A DNA stretch of 64,000 nt from Kineosporia mesophila (GTDB taxonomy: Bacteria; Actinomycetota; Actinomycetes; Actinomycetales; Kineosporiaceae), in contig NZ_JAJOMA010000002.1 of assembly GCF_021129235.1 (NCBI RefSeq), positions 124,001 through 188,000 of the forward strand. Reading direction: 5' to 3'. Position 1 is the first letter of the stretch. Every line of letters begins with the position of its first letter. Under the pieces are notes generated by a model that saw nothing but the letters and a program-made list of their open reading frames with translations, was not told the DNA's origin and searched no databases. Below, piece by piece: positions 18,033-27,095 of the stretch. The translations under genes and the position numbers were made by a program.

Positions 18033-18884
18033 GTGCCGCACGTGTCCACGAGCACGGCCGCGCACCGCGCGGCCGTGCTCGGCAGCCCGATCGGTCATTC
18101 GCTGTCACCCGTCCTGCACGGGGCCGCGTACGCCGCTCTCGGGCTGTCGGGGTGGTCGTACGAGGCGGTCGAGCTCGACGAGTCGTCGTTCCCGGCCTGG
18201 TTCGCCGGTCTGGGGCCGGAGTGGTCGGGCCTGTCGCTCACCATGCCGCTCAAGCGCGTCGTGATTCCGTTGCTGGCCTCGGTCACACCGCTTGCGGACG
18301 CGGTGGGCGCGGTGAACACGGTGACGTGGACTCCCGAACGGTACCCGGTGGGTCACAACACCGATGTGCACGGGATCGTCCAGGCGCTGCGCTCGACCGG
18401 GTTGTCGTCCGCCACCGTGGGCTGTGTCGTCGGGGCGGGTGCCACCGCGGCCTCGGCCGTGGCGGCGCTGGCCGGGCTGGGGTGCTCGTCCGTGGTCGTG
18501 CAGGCCCGGTCGGCCCGGCGGGCCGGTCCGGTACTGGAGGTCGCGGCGAAGCTCGGGGTGGCGGCAAGAATCAGTGATCTAACTGCCTTTGAGGACGTGG
18601 CGGCAGCTGACGCTGTCATCGTCACCCTCCCGGGGGAGGCGGCTTCGTCCTGGTCCGCCGGTCTCACCGTGACGGATCCCCCACGCGGCGCGATGCTCGA
18701 CGTCTCCTACCACCCGTGGCCGACCGATGCCGCCTCACGGTGGAGTTCGGCCGGGGGTGCGGCCGTCGGCGGGTTCGAGATGCTGCTGCACCAGGCCGCC
18801 GAGCAGGTCCGGCTGATGACCGGACTGGACGCCCCACTCGACGACATGCGGGCCGCGGGCGAGAAAGCCCTCGCCGAGCGCTGA
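18033..18884 (+). CDS. aroE: Shikimate dehydrogenase
   Basis: Reduces 3-dehydroshikimate to shikimate with NADPH. 283 residues; N-terminal substrate domain with GSPIGHSLSPVLHGAAYAAL and SLTMPLK (catalytic Lys), GAVNTVTW, and the NADP domain with GAGATAASAVAAL. The C-terminus shows GGFEMLLHQAAEQ. Starts at GTG, 4 bases after mltG; a second in-frame GTG lies 9 bases later. The type IV pilus cluster now separates it from aroC, aroK, aroB and aroQ. Confidence 0.94.
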   Translation: MPHVSTSTAAHRAAVLGSPIGHSLSPVLHGAAYAALGLSGWSYEAVELDESSFPAWFAGLGPEWSGLSLTMPLKRVVIPLLASVTPLADAVGAVNTVTWTPERYPVGHNTDVHGIVQALRSTGLSSATVGCVVGAGATAASAVAALAGLGCSSVVVQARSARRAGPVLEVAAKLGVAARISDLTAFEDVAAADAVIVTLPGEAASSWSAGLTVTDPPRGAMLDVSYHPWPTDAASRWSSAGGAAVGGFEMLLHQAAEQVRLMTGLDAPLDDMRAAGEKALAER

Positions 18885-19044
18885 GCCGCCCGAATCGCCG
18901 TCGGCGACCGTCATGCCAACGCCCCTCCACCTCGTCCGTGATCAGGCAAAACCTCCCCCCACTGCTCCGGGGCCGGAAGGGGCCTCACGTCTTGCGCCTT
19001 GATCGTGTACAGATCCGGCCGGTGGCTCTCAGCTGTCGTCGTGA

Positions 19045-19071
19045 CTCAAGCGGGAGCCCCTTTCCGCCGAA
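19045..19071 (+). promoter_or_regulatory. FliA/WhiG-like promoter motif upstream of pilT
   Basis: CTCA (in CTCAAG, 19045-19050) is followed by 17 bases and GCCGAA (19066-19071). This resembles sigma-28-type promoters, described for motile Actinoplanes as CTCA plus 15-17 bases plus GCCGAA (from memory). The same layout occurs before pilA and pilM. Confidence 0.5.
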
Positions 19072-19151
19072 AGGCCTACGGACCGGTGGCCCGTACGTGC
19101 GCCGCCGGGCGTGACCGCGGACCGCCCCGGCACGGTGCCTAGGAGGATCCG

Positions 19152-20528
19152 GTGGAGAACAGCTATCCCGGGCAGCCCGCAGCTCAGCCGGCGACCCCCG
19201 GGCTTCTCCCTCCCCAGCACGTTCCGCAACCGGTGGCCCGACCCGCCGGTCAGCCGGGAAGTCAGCCCGGGCTGATGCCGCCCACCGAGCCGGGTCTGAT
19301 GCCCGCGACGGCACCCGGGAAGCACTCCGCGCCGGCCGGCCACAGTGCCCCCCAGCCGGCCTCGATACCGCAGCAGACCCAGCGTCAGCCCGCACATCAC
19401 TCTCAGCCCCCACAACAACAGCCCCCGGTTCCGCAGCAGCAGACCCGGGGCCATGAAACACCCGGGTTCGACCTGCATGCCGTGCTCGCTTTCCTGGTCC
19501 AGCAGGGCGGTTCCGACCTGCACCTGGCCAACGGCGCCCCGCCGCTGGTCCGGATCCGCGGGCACCTGGCGCCGGTCCCGAACCACCCGCCGCTGAACGC
19601 GAACGCGATCCAGTCGACGATCTACGCGATCCTCACGCAGAAGCAGCGCGAGCGGTTCGAGGAGAACCTGGAGCTCGACTTCGCCTATGCCGTGCCCGGC
19701 GCCTCGCGGTTCCGCGTGAACGTGTACCGGCAGCGGGAGGCGATGGGGGCCGTCCTGCGGGTGATCCCGTTCGAGATCAAGACTCTGGAACAGCTCGGCA
19801 TCAACCCCCGGGTTGCCGCCATGGCGGCCCTGCCGCGCGGGATGGTGCTGGTCACCGGCCCCACCGGCTCGGGCAAGTCGACGACCCTGGCCGCGGTGAT
19901 CGACCTGGCCAACCGCACCCGGCACGACCACATCATGACCGTCGAGGACCCCATCGAGTTCCTCCACCCGAACAAGAACTGCCTGGTCAACCAGCGCGAG
20001 GTGGGGGAGGACACGCACTCGTTCGGAGCTGCTCTCAAACACGTGCTGCGCCAGGACCCGGACATCATCCTGGTCGGTGAGCTGCGCGACCTGGAGACCA
20101 TCTCGGTGGCGCTGACCGCGGCCGAGACCGGTCACCTGGTGTTCGGCACCCTGCACACCCAGGACGCCGCGCAGACCGTGGACCGCATCATTGACGTGTT
20201 CCCGCCCGAGCAGCAGCAACAGGTACGGGTGCAGCTGGCCGGCGCTCTGCAGGGCGTGGTCTGCCAGACCCTGGTGCGCTCGGCCGACGGCAAGGGCCGG
20301 GTCGCGGCCACCGAGGTCATGTTCGCCACCGGTGCCATCCGGAACCTGATCCGGGAGGGCAAGACCCACCAGATCTACTCGTCGATGCAGGCCGGTGCCC
20401 AGCACGGCATGCAGACGATGGACCAGTGTCTGGCCGAGCTGGTGAAGACCCACCGGGTCACGTACGACCAGGCCCTGGAGAAGGCGCACCACGCCGACGA
20501 CTTCCAGCGGCTCACCGGCCGGGCCTGA
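19152..20528 (+). CDS. pilT: Type IV pilus retraction ATPase PilT
   Basis: Hexameric secretion-type ATPase thought to power pilus retraction. 458 residues; GTG follows AGGAGG. The first 110 residues are a Pro/Gln-rich, probably disordered extension absent from classical PilT. The core has GGSDLHLANGAPP, Walker A GPTGSGKSTT near residue 236, the Asp box MTVEDPIEF, Walker B VGELRDLETISVALTAAETGH, and AIRNLIREGK, the hallmark that separates PilT from the extension ATPase PilB. It is the first gene of the pilus cluster and pilC follows after 11 bases. Confidence 0.93.
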   Translation: MENSYPGQPAAQPATPGLLPPQHVPQPVARPAGQPGSQPGLMPPTEPGLMPATAPGKHSAPAGHSAPQPASIPQQTQRQPAHHSQPPQQQPPVPQQQTRGHETPGFDLHAVLAFLVQQGGSDLHLANGAPPLVRIRGHLAPVPNHPPLNANAIQSTIYAILTQKQRERFEENLELDFAYAVPGASRFRVNVYRQREAMGAVLRVIPFEIKTLEQLGINPRVAAMAALPRGMVLVTGPTGSGKSTTLAAVIDLANRTRHDHIMTVEDPIEFLHPNKNCLVNQREVGEDTHSFGAALKHVLRQDPDIILVGELRDLETISVALTAAETGHLVFGTLHTQDAAQTVDRIIDVFPPEQQQQVRVQLAGALQGVVCQTLVRSADGKGRVAATEVMFATGAIRNLIREGKTHQIYSSMQAGAQHGMQTMDQCLAELVKTHRVTYDQALEKAHHADDFQRLTGRA

Positions 20529-20539
20529 GGGGCGGCGTC

Positions 20540-21763
20540 ATGGCGACCGCGACGAAGCGGTATGAGTACTCCTACCGCGACAAGCAGGGAAAACTCCTCA
20601 AGGGAAAGCTGGAGGCACCCAGCGAGGAGGTGCTGGTCCAGCGCCTGCGGCAGCAGGGCTTCGCGCCGCTGAAGGTGAAACAGGCCAACACCGGCCTGAG
20701 CGTGGAGATCAAGCTCCCCGGCAGCAACAAGGTCGACCTCAAGGACCTGGCGATCATGAGCCGCCAGTTCGCCACGATGATCGACTCCGGCCTGTCCCTG
20801 CTGAAATCCCTGAGCATCCTCGCCGAGCAGACCGAGAGCGTGCCGCTGGCCAAGGTGCTCAACGAGGTACGGGCGGACGTCGAGGCCGGCGGGGCGCTCT
20901 CGTCGGCGATGGCCAAGCACGCGAGGGTCTTCCCGCCCCTGATGGTGAACATGTGCCGGGCCGGTGAGGTCGGCGGTTTCCTCGACCAGGTGCTGTTGCA
21001 GATCGCCCAGAACATGGAGTCGGAGGTCAAACTCCGAGCCAAGATCAAGTCGGCGATGACCTATCCCGTGGTCGTTTTCGTGATCTCCATCGTGGCCGTC
21101 ATCGGCATGCTGCTGTTCATCGTGCCGACCTTCAGCAACATGTTCGCCACCCTCGGCGGCACCCTGCCGGCGCCGACGCGGGCTCTGGTCTTCCTCTCCT
21201 CGGCGATGAAGGTCGGGGCCCCGATCCTGATCGTGGTGGCGATCCCGGCCTCGATCGTCTGGGGCCGGATCAAGGGCAAGGAGAGTGTGCGCCAGATCGT
21301 CGACCCGTTGAAGCTGAAGGTCCCAATCTTTGGCGACCTCTTCAGAAAGGTTGCCATCAGTCGCTTCTCGAGAAATCTGGGCACCATGCTGCATGCCGGG
21401 GTGCCGATCCTGCGAAGCCTCGAGATCGTCGGTGAGGCGGCGGGCAACGTGGTCATCCGGGACGCGGCCAAGGCCGTCGAGGAGAGCGTGCGCCAGGGTA
21501 AACCGCTGGCGGCGCCCCTGTCGGAACACAAGGTGTTCCCGCCGATGGTCGTGCAGATGCTGGCGGTCGGCGAGGACACCGGCGCGATGGACAACATGCT
21601 GCACAAGATCGCCGAGTTCTACGACCAGGAGGTCGAGGCCACCACGGAGGCCCTGACCAGCATCATCGAGCCGCTCATGATCGCCGTCCTGGGATCGATC
21701 ATCGGCGCCATGATCGTGGCCCTCTACATGCCCATCTTCTCCGTGTTCAACCTGATCTCGTAA
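20540..21763 (+). CDS. pilC: Type IV pilus inner-membrane platform protein PilC
   Basis: Polytopic membrane protein on which the pilus ATPases act. 407 residues; start ATG 20540. Two GspF domains are visible: the first from about residue 70 (DLKDLAIMSRQFATMIDSGLSL ... AGEVGGFLDQVL), the second from about 270 (RFSRNLGTMLHAGVPILRSLEIV ... VGEDTGAMDNML). Three membrane segments lie about 172-195, 220-240 and 375-400, the last ending MPIFSVFNLIS, a typical PilC C-terminus. Probably cotranscribed with pilT. Confidence 0.95.
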   Translation: MATATKRYEYSYRDKQGKLLKGKLEAPSEEVLVQRLRQQGFAPLKVKQANTGLSVEIKLPGSNKVDLKDLAIMSRQFATMIDSGLSLLKSLSILAEQTESVPLAKVLNEVRADVEAGGALSSAMAKHARVFPPLMVNMCRAGEVGGFLDQVLLQIAQNMESEVKLRAKIKSAMTYPVVVFVISIVAVIGMLLFIVPTFSNMFATLGGTLPAPTRALVFLSSAMKVGAPILIVVAIPASIVWGRIKGKESVRQIVDPLKLKVPIFGDLFRKVAISRFSRNLGTMLHAGVPILRSLEIVGEAAGNVVIRDAAKAVEESVRQGKPLAAPLSEHKVFPPMVVQMLAVGEDTGAMDNMLHKIAEFYDQEVEATTEALTSIIEPLMIAVLGSIIGAMIVALYMPIFSVFNLIS

Positions 21764-21804
21764 ATCAAAAGCGTTAAGGGCCAGTAAGTTCTAATTTCTG
21801 GTAC

Positions 21805-21832
21805 CTCAAGTTCCGCTCAGGGCAGCCGATAC
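21805..21832 (+). promoter_or_regulatory. FliA/WhiG-like promoter motif upstream of pilA
   Basis: CTCAAG (21805-21810): its CTCA is followed by 16 bases and GCCGATAC (21825-21832), one base short of the classic sigma-28 -10 GCCGATAA. The leader to the pilin ATG would be about 80 bases, ending in AGAAGGAG. Confidence 0.55.
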
Positions 21833-21920
21833 CACGAAGGTCATCGAGTCGCGCCAGGTCAACCGGCCGGGCGGCGCGCTCAGAACACAGCCGCTTTCGT
21901 CAGATCAGAAGGAGCACTCG

Positions 21921-22376
21921 ATGCTCGCTCGCATCCGTAAGTCGATGAAGGAGAAGGACCAGGGCTTCACCCTGATCGAACTCCTGGTCGTCATGATCAT
22001 CATCGGCATCCTGGCTGCCATCGCCATCCCGGTCTTCCTCAGCCAGCGCAAGAAGGCCCAGGACAGCGCGACCAAGTCGGACGTCTCCACGCTCGGCAAG
22101 GAGATCGCCTCCTACTACGTCGACGCGGGGACCGCTCCGACCGTCGCCATCACGAGCAGTCAGTATTACGTGAACGGGGCGTCGGTGGGCAAGGTCAGCA
22201 GCAACGTCTACTTCACCGGTAGCGCCAACAAGGCCGGCGTGGACTCCACCTGGACCACCACCGCCTGGACCAGCTCCTCCTGGTGCGTTTCGCTCGCCAA
22301 CGACAGCGGCAGCAAGGTGTGGAGTTACTCCGCCGCGAACGGTTTGCAGTCTCCGGCCGCCGGTACCGGTTGCTGA
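21921..22376 (+). CDS. pilA: Major type IV pilin (PilA-type)
   Basis: Structural pilus subunit. 151 residues with a class III leader: MLARIRKSMKEKDQG, cut by prepilin peptidase after Gly15, then FTLIELLVVMIIIGILAAIAIP with the conserved Glu at mature position 5. The globular part is small and Ser/Thr/Asn-rich with two Cys (SSWCVSL and the C-terminal GTGC) that could form the D-region disulfide. AGAAGGAG precedes the ATG. It has its own putative promoter and a terminator-like hairpin right after it, as expected for the most highly expressed gene of a pilus cluster. Confidence 0.95.
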   Translation: MLARIRKSMKEKDQGFTLIELLVVMIIIGILAAIAIPVFLSQRKKAQDSATKSDVSTLGKEIASYYVDAGTAPTVAITSSQYYVNGASVGKVSSNVYFTGSANKAGVDSTWTTTAWTSSSWCVSLANDSGSKVWSYSAANGLQSPAAGTGC

Positions 22377-22398
22377 TCGCACCGCGTGTCTGACGCAC

Positions 22399-22430
22399 GA
22401 GGGCCGGCCGGTGACACCCGGTCGGCCCTC
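22399..22430 (+). terminator. Hairpin after pilA
   Basis: GAGGGCCGGCCGG (22399-22411) pairs with CCGGTCGGCCCTC (22418-22430) over 13 bp with one G-T pair and a 6-base loop. It lies 22 bases after the pilA stop and probably limits readthrough into the minor pilin genes, raising the pilin-to-minor-pilin ratio. Confidence 0.7.
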
Positions 22431-22486
22431 TGCCGTCCCACCGCTGTGCCCATCCCATGAGGAACGACCGAGGAAGAAGGGTGGCC

Positions 22487-23755
22487 GTGAGGGCAAACGC
22501 ACGGCTGCGCCGGGCCCGTACGTCGGACGCGGGGATGTCGCTGCTCGAGGTGGTGATCGCCATGGCGATCTTCGCCATCGGGGTGACGGCCATCCTCGGC
22601 ATCTTCGTGAAGACCGGTGGGGTCGCGGGTGACAACATCCGGCGCACGACGGCCGCCAACCTGGTGAATCAGCAACTGGAGGCGGCGCGTTCGCTGACCG
22701 CCCAGCAGATCCCCAGCGGCCGGAGTGTCACCAGTCAGGTGGTTGGCAACATCACCTACACGATCACCCAGACCGCGGGCTATCTGACCTCGAACGCCGT
22801 GGCCAGCGTCTGCTCGAGCACCGGTTCGGCCCTCGCCTACAAACTCGTGCGGGTCAGCGTGACCTGGACGAACATGGGCCAGACCAAACCCGTCACCGGC
22901 GACGTGCTGCGGGCGGTTGGCGTAGGCTCCGACGACGCGGCGAAAGGCACACTGGCCGTTCTTATCTCCGGCGCGACGGGACTGCCGATGTCGGGAGTCG
23001 CCGCCACCCTGGTCGGATCCACCGCCCAGCAGACCACGGGCGACGACGGGTGTGTCGTCTTCACCGGCCTCGACGACGGCAACTACTCGGTCTCGGTCAA
23101 CCAGACCGGCTACGTGGGAACCGCGAACACCCAGATAGCGCAGTCCGCCGCGCAGAGCGTCGCCGCCGGCGCGGTGAGCCGGGGAACCCTGCTCTACGCC
23201 ACCTCGCGCACCCTGAACTACGTCTTCGACGCGCCGGTCACCGGATACGTGATCCCGTCCGGCCTGCCGATCCGGATCGGCAACACCTACCTGAGCGAGA
23301 CCACCCTCAGCACCACCTGCACGGCGTCCAGCACGTCGGCGTGCCTGACCGGGGTGCCCGGAACCCTGCGCAACCTCTTTCCGGAGAAGTACACGGTCAA
23401 GGCCGGGACGTGCGTGAGCAGCGACCCGTCGCAGGGCTTGATCGACATCCGCTCGGCCACGGCCGACAACTCGACCGTGGCCGTGCCGATGGGGGCCGTC
23501 ACGGTGACGGTGAAGAAGAGCAGTACCGGTGCCGCGATCACGGGCCGCACAGTGACGTTCACCTCGAGCGGCTGCTCCACGACCGAGACCTACACCGTGG
23601 CCAGCGGTTCCACGCTCCTCTTGCCCTACGGCACGTGGAACATCTCGGTGCCCGCCTTCAGTCTGGGCGGGGTCCAGCTCGCGAATGCCACCGGGTCGGC
23701 GGCGATCGGCAGCTCGGCCCGGTCGGCGGCCGTCACCATCACGGTGGCCAACTGA
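22487..23755 (+). CDS. Minor pilin, PilV-like, with carboxypeptidase-regulatory-like beta domain
   Basis: 422 residues from GTG 22487, which has AGGAAGAAGG six bases upstream; an ATG at 22457 is also in frame but has no ribosome site. Leader of 16 residues ends AG, then MSLLEVVIAMAIFAIGVTAIL, a type IV prepilin helix with Glu at +5. A pilin-like domain follows to about residue 155. Then GTLAVLISGATGLPMSGVAATLVG and GLDDGNYSVSVNQTGYVG resemble a CarboxypepD_reg/transthyretin-like beta sandwich, and two more Thr/Ser-rich beta regions complete the protein. Minor pilins this large usually sit at the tip; an adhesive role is inference. Its stop codon overlaps the next start (TGATG). Confidence 0.8.
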   Translation: MRANARLRRARTSDAGMSLLEVVIAMAIFAIGVTAILGIFVKTGGVAGDNIRRTTAANLVNQQLEAARSLTAQQIPSGRSVTSQVVGNITYTITQTAGYLTSNAVASVCSSTGSALAYKLVRVSVTWTNMGQTKPVTGDVLRAVGVGSDDAAKGTLAVLISGATGLPMSGVAATLVGSTAQQTTGDDGCVVFTGLDDGNYSVSVNQTGYVGTANTQIAQSAAQSVAAGAVSRGTLLYATSRTLNYVFDAPVTGYVIPSGLPIRIGNTYLSETTLSTTCTASSTSACLTGVPGTLRNLFPEKYTVKAGTCVSSDPSQGLIDIRSATADNSTVAVPMGAVTVTVKKSSTGAAITGRTVTFTSSGCSTTETYTVASGSTLLLPYGTWNISVPAFSLGGVQLANATGSAAIGSSARSAAVTITVAN

Positions 23756-24429
23756 TGTCCCGGATCGTCGGCCGGCGGCGCCGCAGCGCCGCGCGTCGCG
23801 ACGACGGGGTCACCCTCGTCGAGCTGTCCGTGGCCATGGGCGTCGCCTCGATCCTGATGGTTGCCATCGGTGTGGTGTTCTTCAGCACCCTGCGCGGGGT
23901 CACGACGGTCAACACCAAGACATCGACGACGGCCGACGGGCGGATCGTGATGGAGGCGATGACCCGCACGATGCGCGTCGCCGTGCGACCGGCCCAGTTC
24001 GACAGCGCCTTCGTCTCGGCCGGGACCGGCCAGGTGTCGTTCTACTCGCTGCTCAACCGGACCGGCACCCCGGCCACGGTCACCCCTCTGGCGACACTGG
24101 TCAGCTATTCCTACGACGGCACGTGCATCAACCAGACCCTGACGCCGCCGCGCACGGACAGCACCGGGAACCAGGTCTGGGACACCGGTGCCGTCACCAC
24201 CTGTCTGGGCCGGACCACGACCCCTCCGGTGTTCACGTACTACGGCGCCGGATCCGGGACCACGTCGAAACTGTCCGCGACCCCATTGAGCAGCAACAAC
24301 CAGAAGCTCGTGCGCAGTATCCAGATCGACTTGAGTATCCAGGACTCCGCGCAGCCGTCGGTCGCCCCCGTGATCCTGACCGATCGCGTCACCCTGAGCA
24401 ATCTCCAGAAGAGCGCCTCCAACTCCTGA
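23755..24429 (+). CDS. Minor pilin, PilW-like
   Basis: 224 residues. Prepilin leader MSRIVGRRRRSAARRDDG (18 residues, strongly basic) is followed by VTLVELSVAMGVASILMVAIGVVFF, with Glu at mature position 5. The body has REVM-type helix (GRIVMEAMTRTMRVAVRPAQF) and beta-rich remainder as in PilW/GspJ relatives. Starts at ATG overlapping the previous stop by one base, so translation is coupled. It probably forms part of the initiation or tip complex with its two neighbours. Confidence 0.82.
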   Translation: MSRIVGRRRRSAARRDDGVTLVELSVAMGVASILMVAIGVVFFSTLRGVTTVNTKTSTTADGRIVMEAMTRTMRVAVRPAQFDSAFVSAGTGQVSFYSLLNRTGTPATVTPLATLVSYSYDGTCINQTLTPPRTDSTGNQVWDTGAVTTCLGRTTTPPVFTYYGAGSGTTSKLSATPLSSNNQKLVRSIQIDLSIQDSAQPSVAPVILTDRVTLSNLQKSASNS

Positions 24430-24450
24430 ACGCAGAGAAGGGCCGGATCC

Positions 24451-26079
24451 GTGGTCGGACACCGCATCTCCGGGAAGATCGAAAAGTCGCAGGCCGAGCA
24501 GGGATTCGCCCTGGTCGCGGTGGTCATGTCGATCGCGGTGCTGAGTGCCTTCCTGCTCACGGCGCTGGCCTACACGCTGAACGCCCAGGCGCCCTCCCGG
24601 CGTGACCAGGATGCCAAGGCGGCCGAGCAGGCTGCGCTGGCGGGTGTGGACGAGTACATCTCCCGGCTCAACGCCAACGACAACTACTGGAAGCTCGGCA
24701 GCACCGATGCGGACAACCCCGCCTTCAGCGATGACGGCCAGACAATCCAGGGCACCGGAGGTGCCGGGAACTCCACCGCCGCCCGCTACCAGTACACGCT
24801 GCTGAGCCTTCCGGGCCAGATCACCTCGACCGGCGTCATCCGGTTGCGGGTGACCGGGATGAGCGGTCCGGCCGGCCGCGCGTCGACAGTGAAGCGCACC
24901 GTCCTGGCCGAGCTCAACCGGGCCGGCCTGCTGAACTACGTGTATCTGACCGACTACGAGGTGACCGACCCGGACCTGGCCGGTCAATCGAGCAGTTGTG
25001 CGCGTTACTACTACGCCTCGGGCGGCACTCCCGCGCGGCCCCGCAACACCTGCTCGGAGATCCAGTGGGGTGGTAACGACGCGGTGAAAGGTCCCCTGCA
25101 CTCGAACGACGCGCTCCAGATCAACGGTGCGGTGAACTTCACCGACCCGCAGGTCGAGACCGGCTGGCCCGCGGCCGCCACGGCGACCGACGGGAAGACC
25201 TGGTGGGGCACGCAGTCCCCGCCGCTGACCAACGCGCCGCAGTACACCGGCATCATCCCGCTGCCGGAGAGCAACAACGACCTGCTCAAGAGCGTGACCC
25301 CGGACGTCGACGGCGACGGCGACGTGGGGCCCGGGTGCTATTACACCGGCGCGACCCGGATCATCCTGCAGGGCAAGACGATGAAGGTACTCAGCCCGTC
25401 CACCAAACGCTCCGACACTCCGTCCCGGTGCTACAACACCTCCATCTCCGGCAGTGAGCAGACCGTCACCATCCCTCCGGTGATCTATGTCGATTCCTCG
25501 ACCGCGAGCTGCAGCGTCGGTGCCGTCGGATATCCGGCCACCAACGAGAAGTACACGACCGGCACGTCCACCGCGGTCTCCTGGGGAACCAGCACCAACT
25601 ACGCCTGCACCCGCGGCACCGCCTACGTGTCCGGTACCGCCAACACCCAGGTGACGGTCTCCGGTTCGGACGACGTGGTGGTGGTCGGCGACCTGAAGCC
25701 GGATGCCACGAACGGCACGAACGTCGTGGGGCTGATCGCCGGCAACTGCGTGTGGGTCTACCACCCGCTCAAGACCGGTACGAACAGCAACCTCAACAGC
25801 AGCGCGAACGTCACTACGGTCCAGGCCGCGATTCTCTCGTTGCGGCACAGTTTCGTGGTGCAGAACTGGGGCTACGGCAGCGCTCTGGGCACCCTGAATG
25901 TCTACGGAGCGATCGCTCAGAAGTTCCGGGGGCCGGTCGGGACCGGAACAGCCACCGCCATCTCGACCGGTTATTCGAAGAACTACGAGTACGACGGCCG
26001 CCTGACCTTCACGCAGCCCCCCTACTTTCTCAAGGCCAGCAACTCGCCCTTCCAGATCCTCACGCTCACCGACGGATGA
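24451..26079 (+). CDS. Large PilX/GspK-like minor pilin lacking Glu5
   Basis: 542 residues from GTG with AGAAGGG upstream. Leader ends EQG at residue 18, then FALVAVVMSIAVLSAFLLTAL: position +5 is Ala instead of Glu, as in the tip subunits GspK and PilX, which lack that residue. The helix is followed by a coiled part (RRDQDAKAAEQAALAGVDEYI) and about 450 residues of Thr/Ser/Asn-rich beta sequence. At about residue 286, DVDGDGDVG has the DxDxDG pattern of a calcium-binding loop. A long stretch (GPLHSNDALQINGAVNF) resembles regions seen in actinobacterial pilus-tip proteins. I infer a pilus-tip subunit; binding activity is unknown. Confidence 0.78.
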   Translation: MVGHRISGKIEKSQAEQGFALVAVVMSIAVLSAFLLTALAYTLNAQAPSRRDQDAKAAEQAALAGVDEYISRLNANDNYWKLGSTDADNPAFSDDGQTIQGTGGAGNSTAARYQYTLLSLPGQITSTGVIRLRVTGMSGPAGRASTVKRTVLAELNRAGLLNYVYLTDYEVTDPDLAGQSSSCARYYYASGGTPARPRNTCSEIQWGGNDAVKGPLHSNDALQINGAVNFTDPQVETGWPAAATATDGKTWWGTQSPPLTNAPQYTGIIPLPESNNDLLKSVTPDVDGDGDVGPGCYYTGATRIILQGKTMKVLSPSTKRSDTPSRCYNTSISGSEQTVTIPPVIYVDSSTASCSVGAVGYPATNEKYTTGTSTAVSWGTSTNYACTRGTAYVSGTANTQVTVSGSDDVVVVGDLKPDATNGTNVVGLIAGNCVWVYHPLKTGTNSNLNSSANVTTVQAAILSLRHSFVVQNWGYGSALGTLNVYGAIAQKFRGPVGTGTATAISTGYSKNYEYDGRLTFTQPPYFLKASNSPFQILTLTDG

Positions 26080-26201
26080 CGCCGGGGAGAGCGAAGGTTG
26101 ACGGCCATCCGGAAGATCCGACAACTCTCCCTTCAAGCTGTCCAAGATCAGCGACATCTGAACCGGGTCACGGACAGATGGCGGGACGGTACGGTCTGTA
26201 G

Positions 26202-27008
26202 GTGATCGCGTCCGAGCTTCCGCCCGTCGCCGTGCTCGCCGTCGTGGCCGCCGGGTTCGGTCTTCTCGTCGGCTCGTTCCTGAACGTGGTGATCATCCGC
26301 GTCCCCCAGAACCTTTCCGTGGTGACCCCGCGCAGTGCCTGCCCGACCTGCGGGCGGCCGATCAGCGGCTTCGACAACATCCCGGTGCTGAGCTGGCTGC
26401 TGCTGCGGGGGCGCTCGCGGTGCTGCGACGAGCCGATCAGCCTGCGGTACCCGGTGATCGAGGCGGTCACGGCCGGGGCCTTCGCCGCGGTGGCGGCCTG
26501 GAAGGGCTGGTCGTGGGAGGTTCCCGCGCTGCTCTTCCTCGCCGCGATCAGCATCGCCCTGGCCGTCATCGACCATGACGTGCACCGGCTGCCGAACGCC
26601 CTCGTGCTGCCCTCCTACCCGATCGCGGCGGCTCTGCTGGTCCTCGCGGCGCTCGCCGAGGGGAAGCCCGGTCGGCTGGCCGGCGCGGCGATCGGTGCGG
26701 CGGCGCTGTACGCCTTCTACTTCGTGCTGATGTTCATCCATCCGAACGGGATGGGCTTCGGCGATGTGAAACTCGGCGGTGTGCTGGGTCTTTACCTGGG
26801 CTTCTACGGCTGGGAGGAGACGGTCGTCGGTGGTTTCGCGGCCTTCGTCATCGGTGCCGTCGTGGGCCTGGCGGCGATCGCCTTCGCCGGTGCGACGCGC
26901 AAGAGCATGATCCCGTTCGGCCCGTTCATGCTCGCCGGTGCCTGGCTGGGGCTGGTCCGGGGATACCCGCTGGTCGACTGGTACCTGCGGCTCAACGGCC
27001 TGCGCTGA
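26202..27008 (+). CDS. pilD: Prepilin peptidase (A24 aspartic peptidase)
   Basis: Membrane peptidase that cuts class III leaders after Gly and may N-methylate the new residue. 268 residues, about seven to eight membrane helices. Present: SFLNVVIIRVP, ACPTCGRPISGFDNIPVLSWLLLRG, the first catalytic Asp in AVIDHDVHRLPN and the second in GMGFGDVKLGG. The second pair of the usual zinc-binding CxxC tetrad reads RSRCCDEPIS, so one of the two Cys is shifted. GTG start. In mycobacteria a lone homologue sits in the same aroE-aroC interval (Rv2551c, from memory), suggesting an ancestral pilus locus there. Confidence 0.92.
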   Translation: MIASELPPVAVLAVVAAGFGLLVGSFLNVVIIRVPQNLSVVTPRSACPTCGRPISGFDNIPVLSWLLLRGRSRCCDEPISLRYPVIEAVTAGAFAAVAAWKGWSWEVPALLFLAAISIALAVIDHDVHRLPNALVLPSYPIAAALLVLAALAEGKPGRLAGAAIGAAALYAFYFVLMFIHPNGMGFGDVKLGGVLGLYLGFYGWEETVVGGFAAFVIGAVVGLAAIAFAGATRKSMIPFGPFMLAGAWLGLVRGYPLVDWYLRLNGLR

Positions 27009-27095
27009 GACGTTCCGGCTCCCTGACGCGAGCGTTCGTGCGTCCCCCATCGGCCGTCACCCAAAGGTGACCCGCACGTATACCTGCCGTTGAGA

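Noticed and set aside
21764-21920. c-di-GMP riboswitch before pilA
   Set aside because: The leader does not contain the GEMM core (GCAAAGCC-type loops).
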